From: Clostridia bacterium
Lineage (GTDB): Bacteria; Bacillota; Clostridia; Oscillospirales; Acutalibacteraceae
Assembly: GCA_017410605.1 (NCBI GenBank)
Contig: JAFQQN010000017.1
Coordinates: forward strand, 1-64,000
DNA length: 64,000 nucleotides
Direction: 5' to 3'
In this document: positions 6,963-15,198 of the stretch, piece after piece
Layout: each line of letters begins with the position of its first letter
How positions within the stretch are numbered: the stretch's first letter is position 1
Notes under the pieces: model-generated
Seen by the model: the letters and a program-made list of their open reading frames with translations, nothing else
Database searches by the model: none
What the model was told of the DNA's origin: nothing
Program-made: the position numbers and the translations under genes

Positions 6963-7292
6963 TTATTTTAGCGCCTCATAAAGGGCAAGAGCAGTATCAA
7001 AAATGTTATTATCACTGGCAACAATATTAATACCGTTTTCGGCTGCTTTCTGCAAAACAATATCATCAGGTTTGGTGCCGTCAGCAAAAATAACAAGACC
7101 AATTTCGGTAAGGGAGGCAACCGCCACGGCATTAACATTTGCCATAACCGTTACCCAGGCACAGCCCACAGAGGCCTTGCCCATAACAACGCTTAGCAGG
7201 TCACAGCAATAAACACCTGTTATTTCGCAGTTTTCATTTCCAAGAGAAAGAATTTTAAGGTTGCATTTTAAGGCTAATTCTTTTGCAGTCAT
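6963..7292 (-). CDS. DRTGG-domain protein, hydrogenase-associated
   Basis: A 109-residue single-domain protein matching the DRTGG family (the domain also found between CBS and kinase domains in regulatory proteins). The pattern 'ITGVYCCDLLSVVMGKASVGCAWVT' is typical of the stand-alone versions that accompany [FeFe] hydrogenase genes. No membrane segment or signal. It is the first gene of a two-gene minus-strand operon with the PHP gene, driven from the promoter at 7320-7348. It likely binds a nucleotide or acts as a sensor, but its biochemical role is not established. Confidence 0.8.
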   Translation of the reverse strand: MTAKELALKCNLKILSLGNENCEITGVYCCDLLSVVMGKASVGCAWVTVMANVNAVAVASLTEIGLVIFADGTKPDDIVLQKAAENGINIVASDNNIFDTALALYEALK

Positions 7293-7319
7293 AATTTTAC
7301 CTCCAAGGCCGTTTTTATA

Positions 7320-7348
7320 ATTTTAGCATAATATTTAAAGAATATCAA
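7320..7348 (-). promoter_or_regulatory. Promoter of the DRTGG-PHP operon
   Basis: On the minus strand: TTGATA (7348-7343), 17 bases, TAAAAT (7325-7320). It stands back to back with the plus-strand promoter at 7381. Confidence 0.7.
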
Positions 7349-7380
7349 TCCCCAGAAAGCTCACTTGGAATATAAAACCG

Positions 7381-7409
7381 TTGACATTTTTCGGGTTATA
7401 AAGTATAAT
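7381..7409 (+). promoter_or_regulatory. Consensus promoter of the small membrane protein
   Basis: Perfect TTGACA (7381-7386), 17 bases, perfect TATAAT (7404-7409). This is one of the best sigma-A promoters in the window, so the 56-residue product is probably abundant. Confidence 0.9.
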
Positions 7410-7451
7410 AATTTTGTTAAGTTAAAAACTATTCTCAGGAGGATATATATT

Positions 7452-7622
7452 ATGAAGCTAAGACATGTTATGTGGATTTTGGCCGCTTTAGTTGCTGTTG
7501 TTGCTATGGCAGCAGGTGTGGCCGTGTTGGTAAACCGTTATCTTTCTTCTAAAAACAACACCGATTATATTGAGTGTGACTGTTCTTCAGACGATTTTGA
7601 TACCGATATTACCGAAGAATAA
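7452..7622 (+). CDS. Small single-pass membrane protein
   Basis: A 56-residue protein: basic N-terminus (MKLRH), one transmembrane helix at about 6-31, then a short acidic tail with two cysteines close together (ECDCSSDDFDTD). The start is fixed by an AGGAGG ribosome site 9 bases upstream and by the promoter: a longer in-frame reading from 7365 would begin upstream of the promoter's -35 element. No family recognised. It has its own perfect promoter and terminator, so it is a real gene despite its size. Confidence 0.75.
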   Translation: MKLRHVMWILAALVAVVAMAAGVAVLVNRYLSSKNNTDYIECDCSSDDFDTDITEE

Positions 7623-7642
7623 TTAACCGTTAAAAATAACTG

Positions 7643-7685
7643 CCCGGAATTAGCGTGTTGTACGTTAATTCCGGGTAATTTTTTA
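7643..7685 (+). terminator. Terminator of the small membrane protein gene
   Basis: CCCGGAATTAGCG pairs with CGTTAATTCCGGG (one mismatch region near the loop), followed by TAATTTTTTAT. Confidence 0.85.
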
Positions 7686-7701
7686 TAAATAGTATAGGTT
7701 A

Positions 7702-8805
7702 TCACAGTACATTATATCTGCTTATAATATGTACAAGCTCTTCCTTGCTTTGCAAATTGGCGGTGGTAAGCATTTTTTTAATGCGGTATTTAACGGCGCT
7801 TACTGAAATAAAAAGCCCTTCTGCAATAGCAACAATGGTTTTCCCCTTTAAAAGGCCCTTTATAATACTGCGGTCAATGTCGTCCCACATACGCAGAAGC
7901 TCTTCGGTTTGTAAAATCATCATAATATCGGGGTCGGCATCGTAAAGGGGCATACTTAGTTCGTGCCTGAGCTGGGGTAAGGTTTTTTTGAATTTTAAGC
8001 AACCTGTAGAATTTCTTTCAATAAGAGGACAGTCTACCAAAACAGAGGAACAAGAAATATCTGTATTGCGCTGTAAAAATTGATGTAGCTTAACGGCCTG
8101 GCGTCCAAGTTCAACATAATCGCTTTCCAGGGTGGTTATTGAGGGTTTAATAGCTTCGCATACTGCCGAATTACCGAAGCCTATTATAAAAATATCCTCC
8201 GGAACCGATATGTTTCTGTCTTCAAGCCATTTAAGAAGAAAAATAGCCGCCGAATCGCTTGAGCAGATAACAGCATTATAGCGGTGCATACTCATTTCAA
8301 AGCTTTTTGCACAATCTGAAAGAGAAATATCTTTATAAACATCGCTATTGTTAACGTTAAGACCAAAATGACGGGAAAGGGTAACAAATTCTTCAGCTTT
8401 AACGTTATCGCTGTGTGTTTCGTCGTGGCCACCGAAAAAGGCCACGCGGTTTCTTCTGGCTAAAACTAAATAATTAAGAACGTTGTATATCGCTTTTTTT
8501 ATTCCAAAGCCCACAAAACCGGCAGAAGTTAAGGCCTGAATATCGTTGTTTTGGGCGGCATTAACCAAAAGCGGCTCAATACCACGGTTTTTCATTTTGT
8601 TGCAGGTACTTTCCATCCATTGTGAGGAATAACCAACAGCCAAAACCAAAGGACGGGCAAATTCGCCGTCGACCTCTAGGTCTTGTCCGTTATAATCAAC
8701 AACATTAAGATTTTTTTTGAGGGCTTCTTTGCCAATACCGGCGAGAATATCGGTTATCCAATACCCCTCTAGACCCACCTGTTCAGATGTAACATAGATG
8801 TTCAT
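7702..8805 (-). CDS. LacI-fold sensor protein with C-terminal LuxR-like helix-turn-helix
   Basis: A 367-residue probable transcription regulator. Residues about 1-260 have the periplasmic-binding-protein fold used by LacI/GalR regulators ('AVICSSDSAAIFLLKWLEDRN', 'VPEDIFIIGFGNS', 'PSITTLESDYVELGRQAV'). The usual N-terminal LacI DNA-binding domain is missing. Instead, residues about 312-362 resemble a LuxR/FixJ-type helix-turn-helix ('LLKGKTIVAIAEGLFISVSAVKYRIKKML'). The start ATG has a weak GGACGG site. Neighbours (TSUP genes, divergent) give no clear target. The ligand is probably a sugar or other small molecule. Confidence 0.75.
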   Translation of the reverse strand: MNIYVTSEQVGLEGYWITDILAGIGKEALKKNLNVVDYNGQDLEVDGEFARPLVLAVGYSSQWMESTCNKMKNRGIEPLLVNAAQNNDIQALTSAGFVGFGIKKAIYNVLNYLVLARRNRVAFFGGHDETHSDNVKAEEFVTLSRHFGLNVNNSDVYKDISLSDCAKSFEMSMHRYNAVICSSDSAAIFLLKWLEDRNISVPEDIFIIGFGNSAVCEAIKPSITTLESDYVELGRQAVKLHQFLQRNTDISCSSVLVDCPLIERNSTGCLKFKKTLPQLRHELSMPLYDADPDIMMILQTEELLRMWDDIDRSIIKGLLKGKTIVAIAEGLFISVSAVKYRIKKMLTTANLQSKEELVHIISRYNVL

Positions 8806-8896
8806 AATAAACCGTCCAAAAAATTTACTATTTTAACTATTATACACCGATCTTTTTGGAAATACTATACCTAATTTCAAAAAAGGCGGTGTTTTT

Positions 8897-9256
8897 TTGA
8901 AAAAAAGACTATTATTTATAAAAAATTCGCTTATCGGAATGTTAGTGGGAGGAATAAATGCATTTTTCGGCGCAGGCGGCGGTATTGTTTGTGTACCTCT
9001 TCTTATGAAATTAGGATTTGAAAGAAAAACAGCCCATGCAAACGCAGTAGCGGTCATACTTCCTATAACGTTTATAAGCGCAGTCAACTATGTTTTAAGG
9101 GGATATGTTTCAATTTCTGACAGCCTTATTTTTATTCCGGGAGGTGTAATTGGCGCGTTTTTAGGCACCTGGCTTATGAAAAAGTTACCCACAAATATTA
9201 TAAGGCGAGTTTTTGCCGGATTTATGATTTGGGCAGGTTGGAGGTTGATTTTTTGA
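8897..9256 (+). CDS. TSUP-family transporter, N-terminal half gene
   Basis: A 119-residue membrane protein with four hydrophobic segments and the TSUP (TauE/SafE/DUF81) motif 'INAFFGAGGGIVCVPLLM' near residues 20-38. TSUP exporters move sulfite, sulfonates or other organic anions and normally have about 250 residues in two homologous halves. Here the first half is a separate gene. The start codon is TTG with an AAAGGCGGTG ribosome site; no ATG is available. Its TGA stop overlaps the TTG start of the second half, so the two are translationally coupled. Confidence 0.82.
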   Translation: MKKRLLFIKNSLIGMLVGGINAFFGAGGGIVCVPLLMKLGFERKTAHANAVAVILPITFISAVNYVLRGYVSISDSLIFIPGGVIGAFLGTWLMKKLPTNIIRRVFAGFMIWAGWRLIF

Positions 9257-9645
9257 ACGGTTATATCATTTCGGTTTTGGCGGGTTTTTTGGCCGGGGTA
9301 GCAGGAGCAATGGGTCTTGGCGGAGGTAGTGTGCTTTTAATATATTTAACGGTTTTTGCAGGGGTTGAGCAACTAAGTGCACAGGGAATTAACCTTATTT
9401 TTTTCATTCCTATAGCCCTTACAGCGGTTATAATTTATTCAAGGAAAGGAATTATAAAATTCAAACAAATAATACCTATTATAATAGCCGGAATGTTTGC
9501 AAGTATTACGGTAGGGTATTTTGTTAAATTTTTAGATACAGGGCTTTTGAGAAAAATTTTTGGCGGTTTTGTTTTAGTCTATGGCATTATACAGCTGTTT
9601 ACAAAAAACAAAACAGAAAATAAAAGCAATGACCGTGCCGGTTAG
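9253..9645 (+). CDS. TSUP-family transporter, C-terminal half gene
   Basis: A 130-residue membrane protein, the second TSUP half, with the repeated motif 'GVAGAMGLGGGSVLLIYLTV' near residues 15-35 and four hydrophobic segments. I choose the TTG at 9253, which overlaps the TGA of the preceding gene (TTGA) and has GGAGGT 7 bases upstream; an ATG at 9229 reads further into the upstream gene but has no ribosome site. Together the two products would make the normal eight-helix transporter as a heterodimer. Confidence 0.82.
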   Translation: MNGYIISVLAGFLAGVAGAMGLGGGSVLLIYLTVFAGVEQLSAQGINLIFFIPIALTAVIIYSRKGIIKFKQIIPIIIAGMFASITVGYFVKFLDTGLLRKIFGGFVLVYGIIQLFTKNKTENKSNDRAG

Positions 9646-9674
9646 ATGGCACAGTCATAAATTTTAAAAAGGCC

Positions 9675-10502
9675 TTATTGCTCAATCAAAGCCTTATAAA
9701 TATCACTTTTTTTAATTCCGCTATAGGCGGCGGCAAGCTTTGCGGCCATAGAAGCCGACTGCCCCTCATTAAGCTGTTTTTTCGCAAAAGCTACCGCTTG
9801 TTCCAGGGTTATTTCTTGCTTTTCTTCTTCCTTTGCGCCCGAAACTATAAGAACATATTCGCCCTTTGGTGGGGTTGCTTCAAAAGTTGACAGAGCCCCC
9901 GAAAAGGTTGTGTGAATGACCGTTTCGTGAAGCTTGGTAAGCTCTTTGCAAAGGGCAATATCCCTTTCCCCGAAAACAGTAAGCATATCTTTAAGGGTGG
10001 ACTGTAGCTTGTGTGGAGCCTCGTAAAAAATAAGGGTACGGGTGTCGTTTTTAAGACTTTCAAGGTGCTCTTTACGGCTTAGCTTGGCGGTAGAAAGAAA
10101 ACCCTCAAAGCTAAATCTTCCACTTGGCATACCCGAAATTGCAAGGGCAGTAATTACAGCGCTGGGGCCGGGAACAGAGTTTACGGTTATACCGTTTTTG
10201 TGGGCAAGACAAACCAACTCCTCACCGGGGTCAGAAACGGCCGGCATACCTGCGTCGGTTACAAGGGCACAGCTTTCGCCCGATAGCAGACGGGCAATAA
10301 TTTGCTCACTTCGGGTTTTGTGGTTATGCTCGTGGTAGCTCACCATAGGGGTATTAATTTCAAACTTATTAAGCAGTTTTAAGGTTACCCTGGTGTCCTC
10401 TGCGGCAATAAAGTCACTGTTTAACAAAACTTCCTTTGCGCGGGGCGACCAGTCACCAAGGTTGCCAATAGGGGTTCCCACAACATATAAAATACCGGAC
10501 AA
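9675..10502 (-). CDS. rsmI: 16S rRNA (cytidine(1402)-2'-O)-methyltransferase
   Basis: RsmI, 275 residues, transfers a methyl group from S-adenosylmethionine to the 2'-OH of C1402 in the decoding centre of 16S rRNA. The tetrapyrrole-methylase fold is clear: 'LYVVGTPIGNLGDWSPRA' at 5-22, 'AAEDTRVTLKLL', 'ALVTDAGMPAVSDPG' and 'VPGPSAVITAL', with a normal length. The start is TTG at 10502 with an AGAAGGTG ribosome site. It is a single-gene unit with its own promoter. Confidence 0.95.
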   Translation of the reverse strand: MSGILYVVGTPIGNLGDWSPRAKEVLLNSDFIAAEDTRVTLKLLNKFEINTPMVSYHEHNHKTRSEQIIARLLSGESCALVTDAGMPAVSDPGEELVCLAHKNGITVNSVPGPSAVITALAISGMPSGRFSFEGFLSTAKLSRKEHLESLKNDTRTLIFYEAPHKLQSTLKDMLTVFGERDIALCKELTKLHETVIHTTFSGALSTFEATPPKGEYVLIVSGAKEEEKQEITLEQAVAFAKKQLNEGQSASMAAKLAAAYSGIKKSDIYKALIEQ

Positions 10503-10532
10503 AAAAGCACCTTCTTTTTAAGTAGTGAAACA

Positions 10533-10561
10533 ATTATACCCTTTAAGGTAAAATAAGTCAA
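10533..10561 (-). promoter_or_regulatory. Promoter of rsmI
   Basis: On the minus strand: TTGACT (10561-10556), 17 bases, TATAAT (10538-10533). Confidence 0.75.
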
Positions 10562-10575
10562 GGCGGCTTTTGAGG

Positions 10576-10604
10576 TTGAAAAGTTTATAGCAATATGTTA
10601 TACT
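10576..10604 (+). promoter_or_regulatory. Promoter of the GT2 gene
   Basis: TTGAAA (10576-10581), 17 bases, TATACT (10599-10604). Divergent from the rsmI promoter. Confidence 0.65.
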
Positions 10605-10644
10605 ACTAGAAGTATTTTATTACTTATTGAAAAGTAGGTTAAAT

Positions 10645-12075
10645 ATGGTTTTTGTAAACTTAATTGTAAAAATATTTAACTTGTTGTTTAAAACAGTTAA
10701 TATTTTTTATTTTCAGTTGCCCTTTTATATTATTCTGGGGCTGTTTAAAACCCGAAAATTTAAAGAGGCAAAAAAACTTCATAAATATGCAGTAATGGTT
10801 GCCGCAAGAAACGAAGAGGCGGTTATTGGCAATTTGATTAAAAGCATTAAATCGCAGAACTACCCGTCAGAGCTTATAACGGTTTTTGTTGTAGCAGACA
10901 ATTGCACCGATAATACAGCAAAAATTGTGCGCGAACAGGGTGCGGTTTGCTACGAGCGGTTTGATACCAAAAAATGCACAAAGGGTTATGCTTTGCAATT
11001 TTTAGTTGAGCAGATAAAAAAGGATTATGGCATTTTTTCTTTCGACGGTTATTTTGTCTTCGATGCAGATAACCTTTTAAAGGAAGATTATATTACCCGA
11101 ATGAATGAAAGCTTCGACGCAGGGGAAAAAATTGTAACCTCTTACAGAAGCAGCAAAAACTTCGACGATAACTGGATATCGGCTTCATATGCCCTGCATT
11201 GGCTAAGAACCGCCCGTACCGAACACAGGGCAAGGTCGGTGCTAAGGTTAGCCTCGCGTGTACAGGGGACAGGCTTTCTTTTTGCAAGTGAGATTATTAA
11301 AAACGGTTGGAACTATGTTCGTCTTACCGAAGACCGCTCATTTTGTGCAGACGCTGTGGTAAACGGTTATCGCATTTCTTATAATAATGAGGCTATTTTT
11401 TACGATGAACAGCCTACCGATATTAAAATTGAAATGCGTCAGCGTATTCGCTGGGCAAAGGGCAATTTGCAGTCCTTTACCGAGTCGGGAGGAAAACTGT
11501 TCTGGCATATTTTAAGGGGTAGAAAAGGCCCGTCGGACAAATCTAAAAGCAGGTGGACACGGTTTAAAGAGAGCCTTAAATACCGTTTTATGAGCTTCGA
11601 TATGCTAACTGTAACCTTTCCGTACCCATTGCTTTCCTTTGTAAGAAAGCTTGTGGTAGACATAATGGCGGTAATAACCCTAATTAATGTTGGGTTTATA
11701 AATGATGTTGGTTTTGTTTCAAAAATAACACAGTCTGTTATGGATATTTTTGGGGTTTCACCATTTATAGAAAAAACTGCAATTGGCTTTATTTTTCTTT
11801 TTGCGGTAATGTTGGCCGAGTTTGTTATAACCTGGTTTTGCAGTATGTGTATTGCGGTTTTTGTGTTTATTACCGAAAGAAAAAGGATTAAGCCTATTAA
11901 ATGGTATAAGAAGATTTTTTACTGCTTATGCTTCCCATTTTTCGACATTATCGGCGAAATTTCTATGTGTATTGCCCTTTTTTCAAAGGTAGAGTGGAAG
12001 CCAATTCCCCACAACTCACAGGTAAAAATTGAAGAGCTGGAAAAGGCCGAAGAAAAAACATATTTGGCTAAATAA
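10645..12075 (+). CDS. Family 2 glycosyltransferase, processive/membrane type
   Basis: A 476-residue GT2 enzyme anchored by an N-terminal hydrophobic segment and several C-terminal ones, arranged like processive synthases (BcsA/hyaluronan synthase group) but without a PilZ domain. Catalytic motifs: 'VVADNCTDNT' near 94, the DxD of 'VFDADN' near 136, 'TEDRSFC' near 229 and the QxxRW-type 'QRIRWAKG' near 265. It should polymerise or transfer a sugar from a nucleotide donor to an exported glycan; the sugar is unknown. I prefer ATG 10645 (AGTAGG site) to an upstream TTG at 10627. The hydrolase gene follows after 44 bases, suggesting co-transcription. Confidence 0.85.
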   Translation: MVFVNLIVKIFNLLFKTVNIFYFQLPFYIILGLFKTRKFKEAKKLHKYAVMVAARNEEAVIGNLIKSIKSQNYPSELITVFVVADNCTDNTAKIVREQGAVCYERFDTKKCTKGYALQFLVEQIKKDYGIFSFDGYFVFDADNLLKEDYITRMNESFDAGEKIVTSYRSSKNFDDNWISASYALHWLRTARTEHRARSVLRLASRVQGTGFLFASEIIKNGWNYVRLTEDRSFCADAVVNGYRISYNNEAIFYDEQPTDIKIEMRQRIRWAKGNLQSFTESGGKLFWHILRGRKGPSDKSKSRWTRFKESLKYRFMSFDMLTVTFPYPLLSFVRKLVVDIMAVITLINVGFINDVGFVSKITQSVMDIFGVSPFIEKTAIGFIFLFAVMLAEFVITWFCSMCIAVFVFITERKRIKPIKWYKKIFYCLCFPFFDIIGEISMCIALFSKVEWKPIPHNSQVKIEELEKAEEKTYLAK

Positions 12076-12119
12076 AACCTTCAAAACTGCGTAAAATACA
12101 AGGGTTGGAGGTTTTAGTT

Positions 12120-13067
12120 ATGTTTGTTTTGTTAATATTGTTTGTTGCGGCCGCAGTTTTTATTGGCATTTGCTATTTTACTTATAGAATTGTTTTTTAT
12201 TCGTCGTCTAAAAACAGGGTAGATATTTTAGATTCCCCTGCCGGTGAAGAATATTTAAAAAGAAGACCCGAGCTTGCCGCCCTTGTGGCTCAAATAAGCT
12301 TTGTACCCTTTGAAGAGGTTTATATAAAGGCAAATGATGGCACCCTTCTTTTTGCTAAATATTATCATATTAAAGACGAAGCGCCACTGCATATTCAGTG
12401 CCATGGCTACCGCGGAAGCGGTATCAGAGATTTTTGCGGCGGCAATAAAATGGCCAGAGAAATGGGGCATAATACCCTACTAATTGACCAGCGAGGACAT
12501 GGCAAAAGCAAAGGTGAGCAAATAACCTTTGGAATAAAAGAGCGGTATGACATTATTTCTTGGTGCAATTATGCGGTGGAGCGGTTTGGAAAAAATGTTC
12601 AAATTATTCTTTCGGGTATTTCAATGGGTGCCTCAACAGTTTTATTGGCCAGTGAACTAAAGCTTCCCAAAAACGTTAAGGGCATTATTGCCGACTGCCC
12701 CTATTCTTCGGCTGAGGGCATAATTCGTAAGGTTTGTAAGGATATGAAACTGCCACATAGGTTAGTTTTCCCGTTTATAAAAATTGGAGCAAGGCTTTTC
12801 GGTGGCTTTGATATTTGTGAAGTGACGGCAGAAAATGCGGTTGAAAATGCCACAATCCCCATTTTGCTTATTCACGGTAAGGGGGATAAGTTTGTGCCCT
12901 GCAATATGAGTGACAGCATTTTTGAAAAGTGCCCCAAGGGTACCGTTTATGAAACCTTTGAGGGGGCAGGTCACGGAATGAGTTATATAACTGATAGGAA
13001 TAGATACACAAAAATTTGTGCCCATTTTATAAATGGGTGTTTAAAGCAAAATCAGGAGGAAGTTTAA
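12120..13067 (+). CDS. Membrane-anchored alpha/beta hydrolase
   Basis: A 315-residue alpha/beta-hydrolase-fold protein with an N-terminal membrane anchor (about residues 1-22). The oxyanion region 'IQCHGYRGSG', the nucleophile elbow G-I-S-M-G ('LSGISMGAS' near 164), the acid in 'LIHGKGDKFVP' and the His of 'EGAGHGMSY' complete the Ser-Asp-His set. Resembles YqkD/BEM46-type esterases. The start is ATG 12120, 8 bases after GGTTGGAGG; an in-frame TTG at 12105 lies inside that ribosome site. The stop overlaps the next gene's start (TAATG), so translation is coupled to the SNF transporter. Confidence 0.86.
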   Translation: MFVLLILFVAAAVFIGICYFTYRIVFYSSSKNRVDILDSPAGEEYLKRRPELAALVAQISFVPFEEVYIKANDGTLLFAKYYHIKDEAPLHIQCHGYRGSGIRDFCGGNKMAREMGHNTLLIDQRGHGKSKGEQITFGIKERYDIISWCNYAVERFGKNVQIILSGISMGASTVLLASELKLPKNVKGIIADCPYSSAEGIIRKVCKDMKLPHRLVFPFIKIGARLFGGFDICEVTAENAVENATIPILLIHGKGDKFVPCNMSDSIFEKCPKGTVYETFEGAGHGMSYITDRNRYTKICAHFINGCLKQNQEEV

Positions 13068-14434
13068 TGCAAAGAGAAAAGTTGGGCAGTAGGCTCGGGT
13101 TTATTTTGCTTAGTGCCGGTTGTGCAATAGGTATAGGCAATGTATGGAAGTTTCCTTATATTACAGGGCAAAACGGCGGGGGAATATTTGTACTGCTTTA
13201 TTTGTTTTTTCTTATTATTTTGGGTATTCCTGTTATGACGGTGGAATTTGCACTGGGAAGAGCAAGTCAAAAAAGCCCTGCAAAAATTTACGAAGGCCTT
13301 GCCCCGAAGGGCTCTAAGTGGCATATACATAGCTATTTTGCTGTAGCGGGTAATTATATACTTATGATGTTTTATATGGTGGTTGCCGGTTGGATGCTAC
13401 GCTATTTTGTTTCTACCGCCTTTGGAGGGCTGGAGGGAATGAATACCGCCGCCATAGAAGCCGATTTTGAAAGCATGTTAACCAGTTGGCCTTCGATGAT
13501 AATTTATACATTTTTAGTTATAATTATAGCGGCAGTTGTTTGCTCGGCCGGTCTTCAAAAGGGTGTTGAAAAGGTTACAAAATATATGATGTTGGCCTTG
13601 CTTTTTATTATGGTGGCCTTGGCGGTTCGCAATCTGTTTTTTAAAAGCGGATATGAGGGCTTAAGGTTTTATCTTATGCCAAGCATAGAAAATCTTAAAA
13701 AGGTCGGGGTGGGCAATGTTATAGTTGCCGCTATGAATCAGGCCTTTTTCACCCTTAGCCTTGGTATGGGTTCAATGGCAATATTCGGAAGCTATCTTAA
13801 AAAAGACAGAAGTCTTATGGGCGAGTCGGTGTTGGTTGCCGCTTTAGACACCTTTGTGGCTATAGCCTCGGGTCTTATTATTTTCCCGGCTTGTGCCGCG
13901 TATGATGTTTCGGTAGACAGCGGCCCTAACTTAATTTTTGTAACCTTACCTAATGTATTTAACAATATGCCCTTTGGTAGAATTTTTGGAAGCTTGTTTT
14001 TTGTCTTTATGTCCTTCGCCGCGCTTACAACCGTTATAACAGTTTTTGAAAATATAGTTGCCTGTTGTAACGAGCTTTTTGGTTGGTCTAAGAAAAAGGC
14101 AAGTGTTATAAACGGCTTGCTGTTTACAGTATTAACTCTGCCTTGTGTATTTGGTTTTAATTTGCTAAGCGGTTTTACACCCTTTGGAAAAGGCTCTAAC
14201 ATTATGGATTTAGAGGATTTTGCTGTAAGTAACATCTTGCTACCCCTTGGCGCCTTTATTTTTGTTGTGTTTACCACTTCGAAAAAGGGTTGGGGTTGGG
14301 AAAAGTTTCTTGAAGAGGCGAATACCGGCCGTGGACTTAAGGTTCCCCGTTGGCTTAAGGGCTATATGGCCTATGTTCTGCCTGTGATAATTTTAGGCTT
14401 ATTTGTTATAGGTATTTATAACTTTTTTAAATAG
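13067..14434 (+). CDS. Sodium:neurotransmitter symporter family (SNF/NSS) transporter
   Basis: A 455-residue LeuT-fold secondary transporter that uses the Na+ gradient to import amino acids or related compounds. The signature unwound helix 1 with Na+ and substrate ligands is clear: 'GCAIGIGNVWKFPYITGQNG' at residues 18-37. Eleven to twelve hydrophobic segments follow. The start is ATG 13067 behind AGGAGGAAGTTTA, overlapping the hydrolase stop by one base; a longer in-frame reading from 13016 lies within the previous gene and is not needed. Bacterial members often lack helix 12, which would fit this length. Confidence 0.93.
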   Translation: MQREKLGSRLGFILLSAGCAIGIGNVWKFPYITGQNGGGIFVLLYLFFLIILGIPVMTVEFALGRASQKSPAKIYEGLAPKGSKWHIHSYFAVAGNYILMMFYMVVAGWMLRYFVSTAFGGLEGMNTAAIEADFESMLTSWPSMIIYTFLVIIIAAVVCSAGLQKGVEKVTKYMMLALLFIMVALAVRNLFFKSGYEGLRFYLMPSIENLKKVGVGNVIVAAMNQAFFTLSLGMGSMAIFGSYLKKDRSLMGESVLVAALDTFVAIASGLIIFPACAAYDVSVDSGPNLIFVTLPNVFNNMPFGRIFGSLFFVFMSFAALTTVITVFENIVACCNELFGWSKKKASVINGLLFTVLTLPCVFGFNLLSGFTPFGKGSNIMDLEDFAVSNILLPLGAFIFVVFTTSKKGWGWEKFLEEANTGRGLKVPRWLKGYMAYVLPVIILGLFVIGIYNFFK

Positions 14435-14444
14435 AACAGAGCAT

Positions 14445-14476
14445 AAAAAAAAGTCGGCATTCGCCGACTTTTTTTT
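14445..14476. terminator. Bidirectional terminator between convergent genes
   Basis: AAAAAAAAGTCGGC pairs perfectly with GCCGACTTTTTTTT around a four-base loop. It serves the SNF transporter (plus) and the thioesterase (minus). Confidence 0.92.
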
Positions 14477-14477
14477 A

Positions 14478-15197
14478 TCATTCCCACTCAAGTTTGCAGG
14501 TAAACATATTTTCGCCTAAACTATTCTTTCCAAGGGCTATGGTATAATCTTCACAAGAGGTGGTGTGTATTTTTAAATCACACCCTGCAAAAACCTCTTT
14601 GTGATAATCTATCTGAAAGGCTTTTATTGTCCTTTCAGGGGACAAGGCATCCATAACAAAATTAGCATATTTGGTGTTGTTAACGTGGCCGTTAAGGTCA
14701 ATATCACAGTATCGGGGGCAGATTTCAAACCCGTCGCCCTGCGTTTCAAAGGGCTTTAGTTTTGTCCCTTTTTCTTCAAAACAAAGAGCCAAGCAAAACT
14801 GCTCTTGGCTTATATTATAAATTGGCTTGGCAGGCATAATTCTTCGTCTTGTGCTATGTACCGTAACCCATTCAGAGCTGCCCAGAATTAGAGTATTGCC
14901 CTCCTCGTCTAAGATTTCATACTCTCTGCGGTAGCTTATGCGGTCGGGGGGAAGAGGCCAGGTTTTAACTAGCACCTTTTGGTGAAGCTTAGGCTCTTTT
15001 AGAACCTTGTACCTAACCTTAACAAGAACCCACATAAGCTCGTTTTTTTGCATATCTTTAAGGCCTACGCCCAAAGCTTCACTGTGAAGCCCCGCAACCT
15101 CTTGAAAAATATCTAAAACTGCGCCGGGAAGAAGCTTTTTCCTGCAGTCAAAATCAGAGGTTCTAAGGTTAAAGGCAGTTTCAAAAATGCCACTCAT
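14478..15197 (-). CDS. Acyl-ACP thioesterase
   Basis: A 239-residue double-hotdog acyl-ACP thioesterase (FatA/FatB-like bacterial family), which releases free fatty acids from acyl carrier protein. The N-terminal hotdog carries 'LDIFQEVAGLHSEALGVG' and the C-terminal one the active-site pattern 'CDIDLNGHVNNTKYANFV' near residue 163, with the Asn-His pair of the family. Length is normal. It starts one base after the stop of the upstream phosphoglycerol-transferase gene, so the two are one operon, linking lipid supply and envelope-glycerophosphate chemistry by context only. Confidence 0.9.
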   Translation of the reverse strand: MSGIFETAFNLRTSDFDCRKKLLPGAVLDIFQEVAGLHSEALGVGLKDMQKNELMWVLVKVRYKVLKEPKLHQKVLVKTWPLPPDRISYRREYEILDEEGNTLILGSSEWVTVHSTRRRIMPAKPIYNISQEQFCLALCFEEKGTKLKPFETQGDGFEICPRYCDIDLNGHVNNTKYANFVMDALSPERTIKAFQIDYHKEVFAGCDLKIHTTSCEDYTIALGKNSLGENMFTCKLEWE

Positions 15198-15198
15198 A

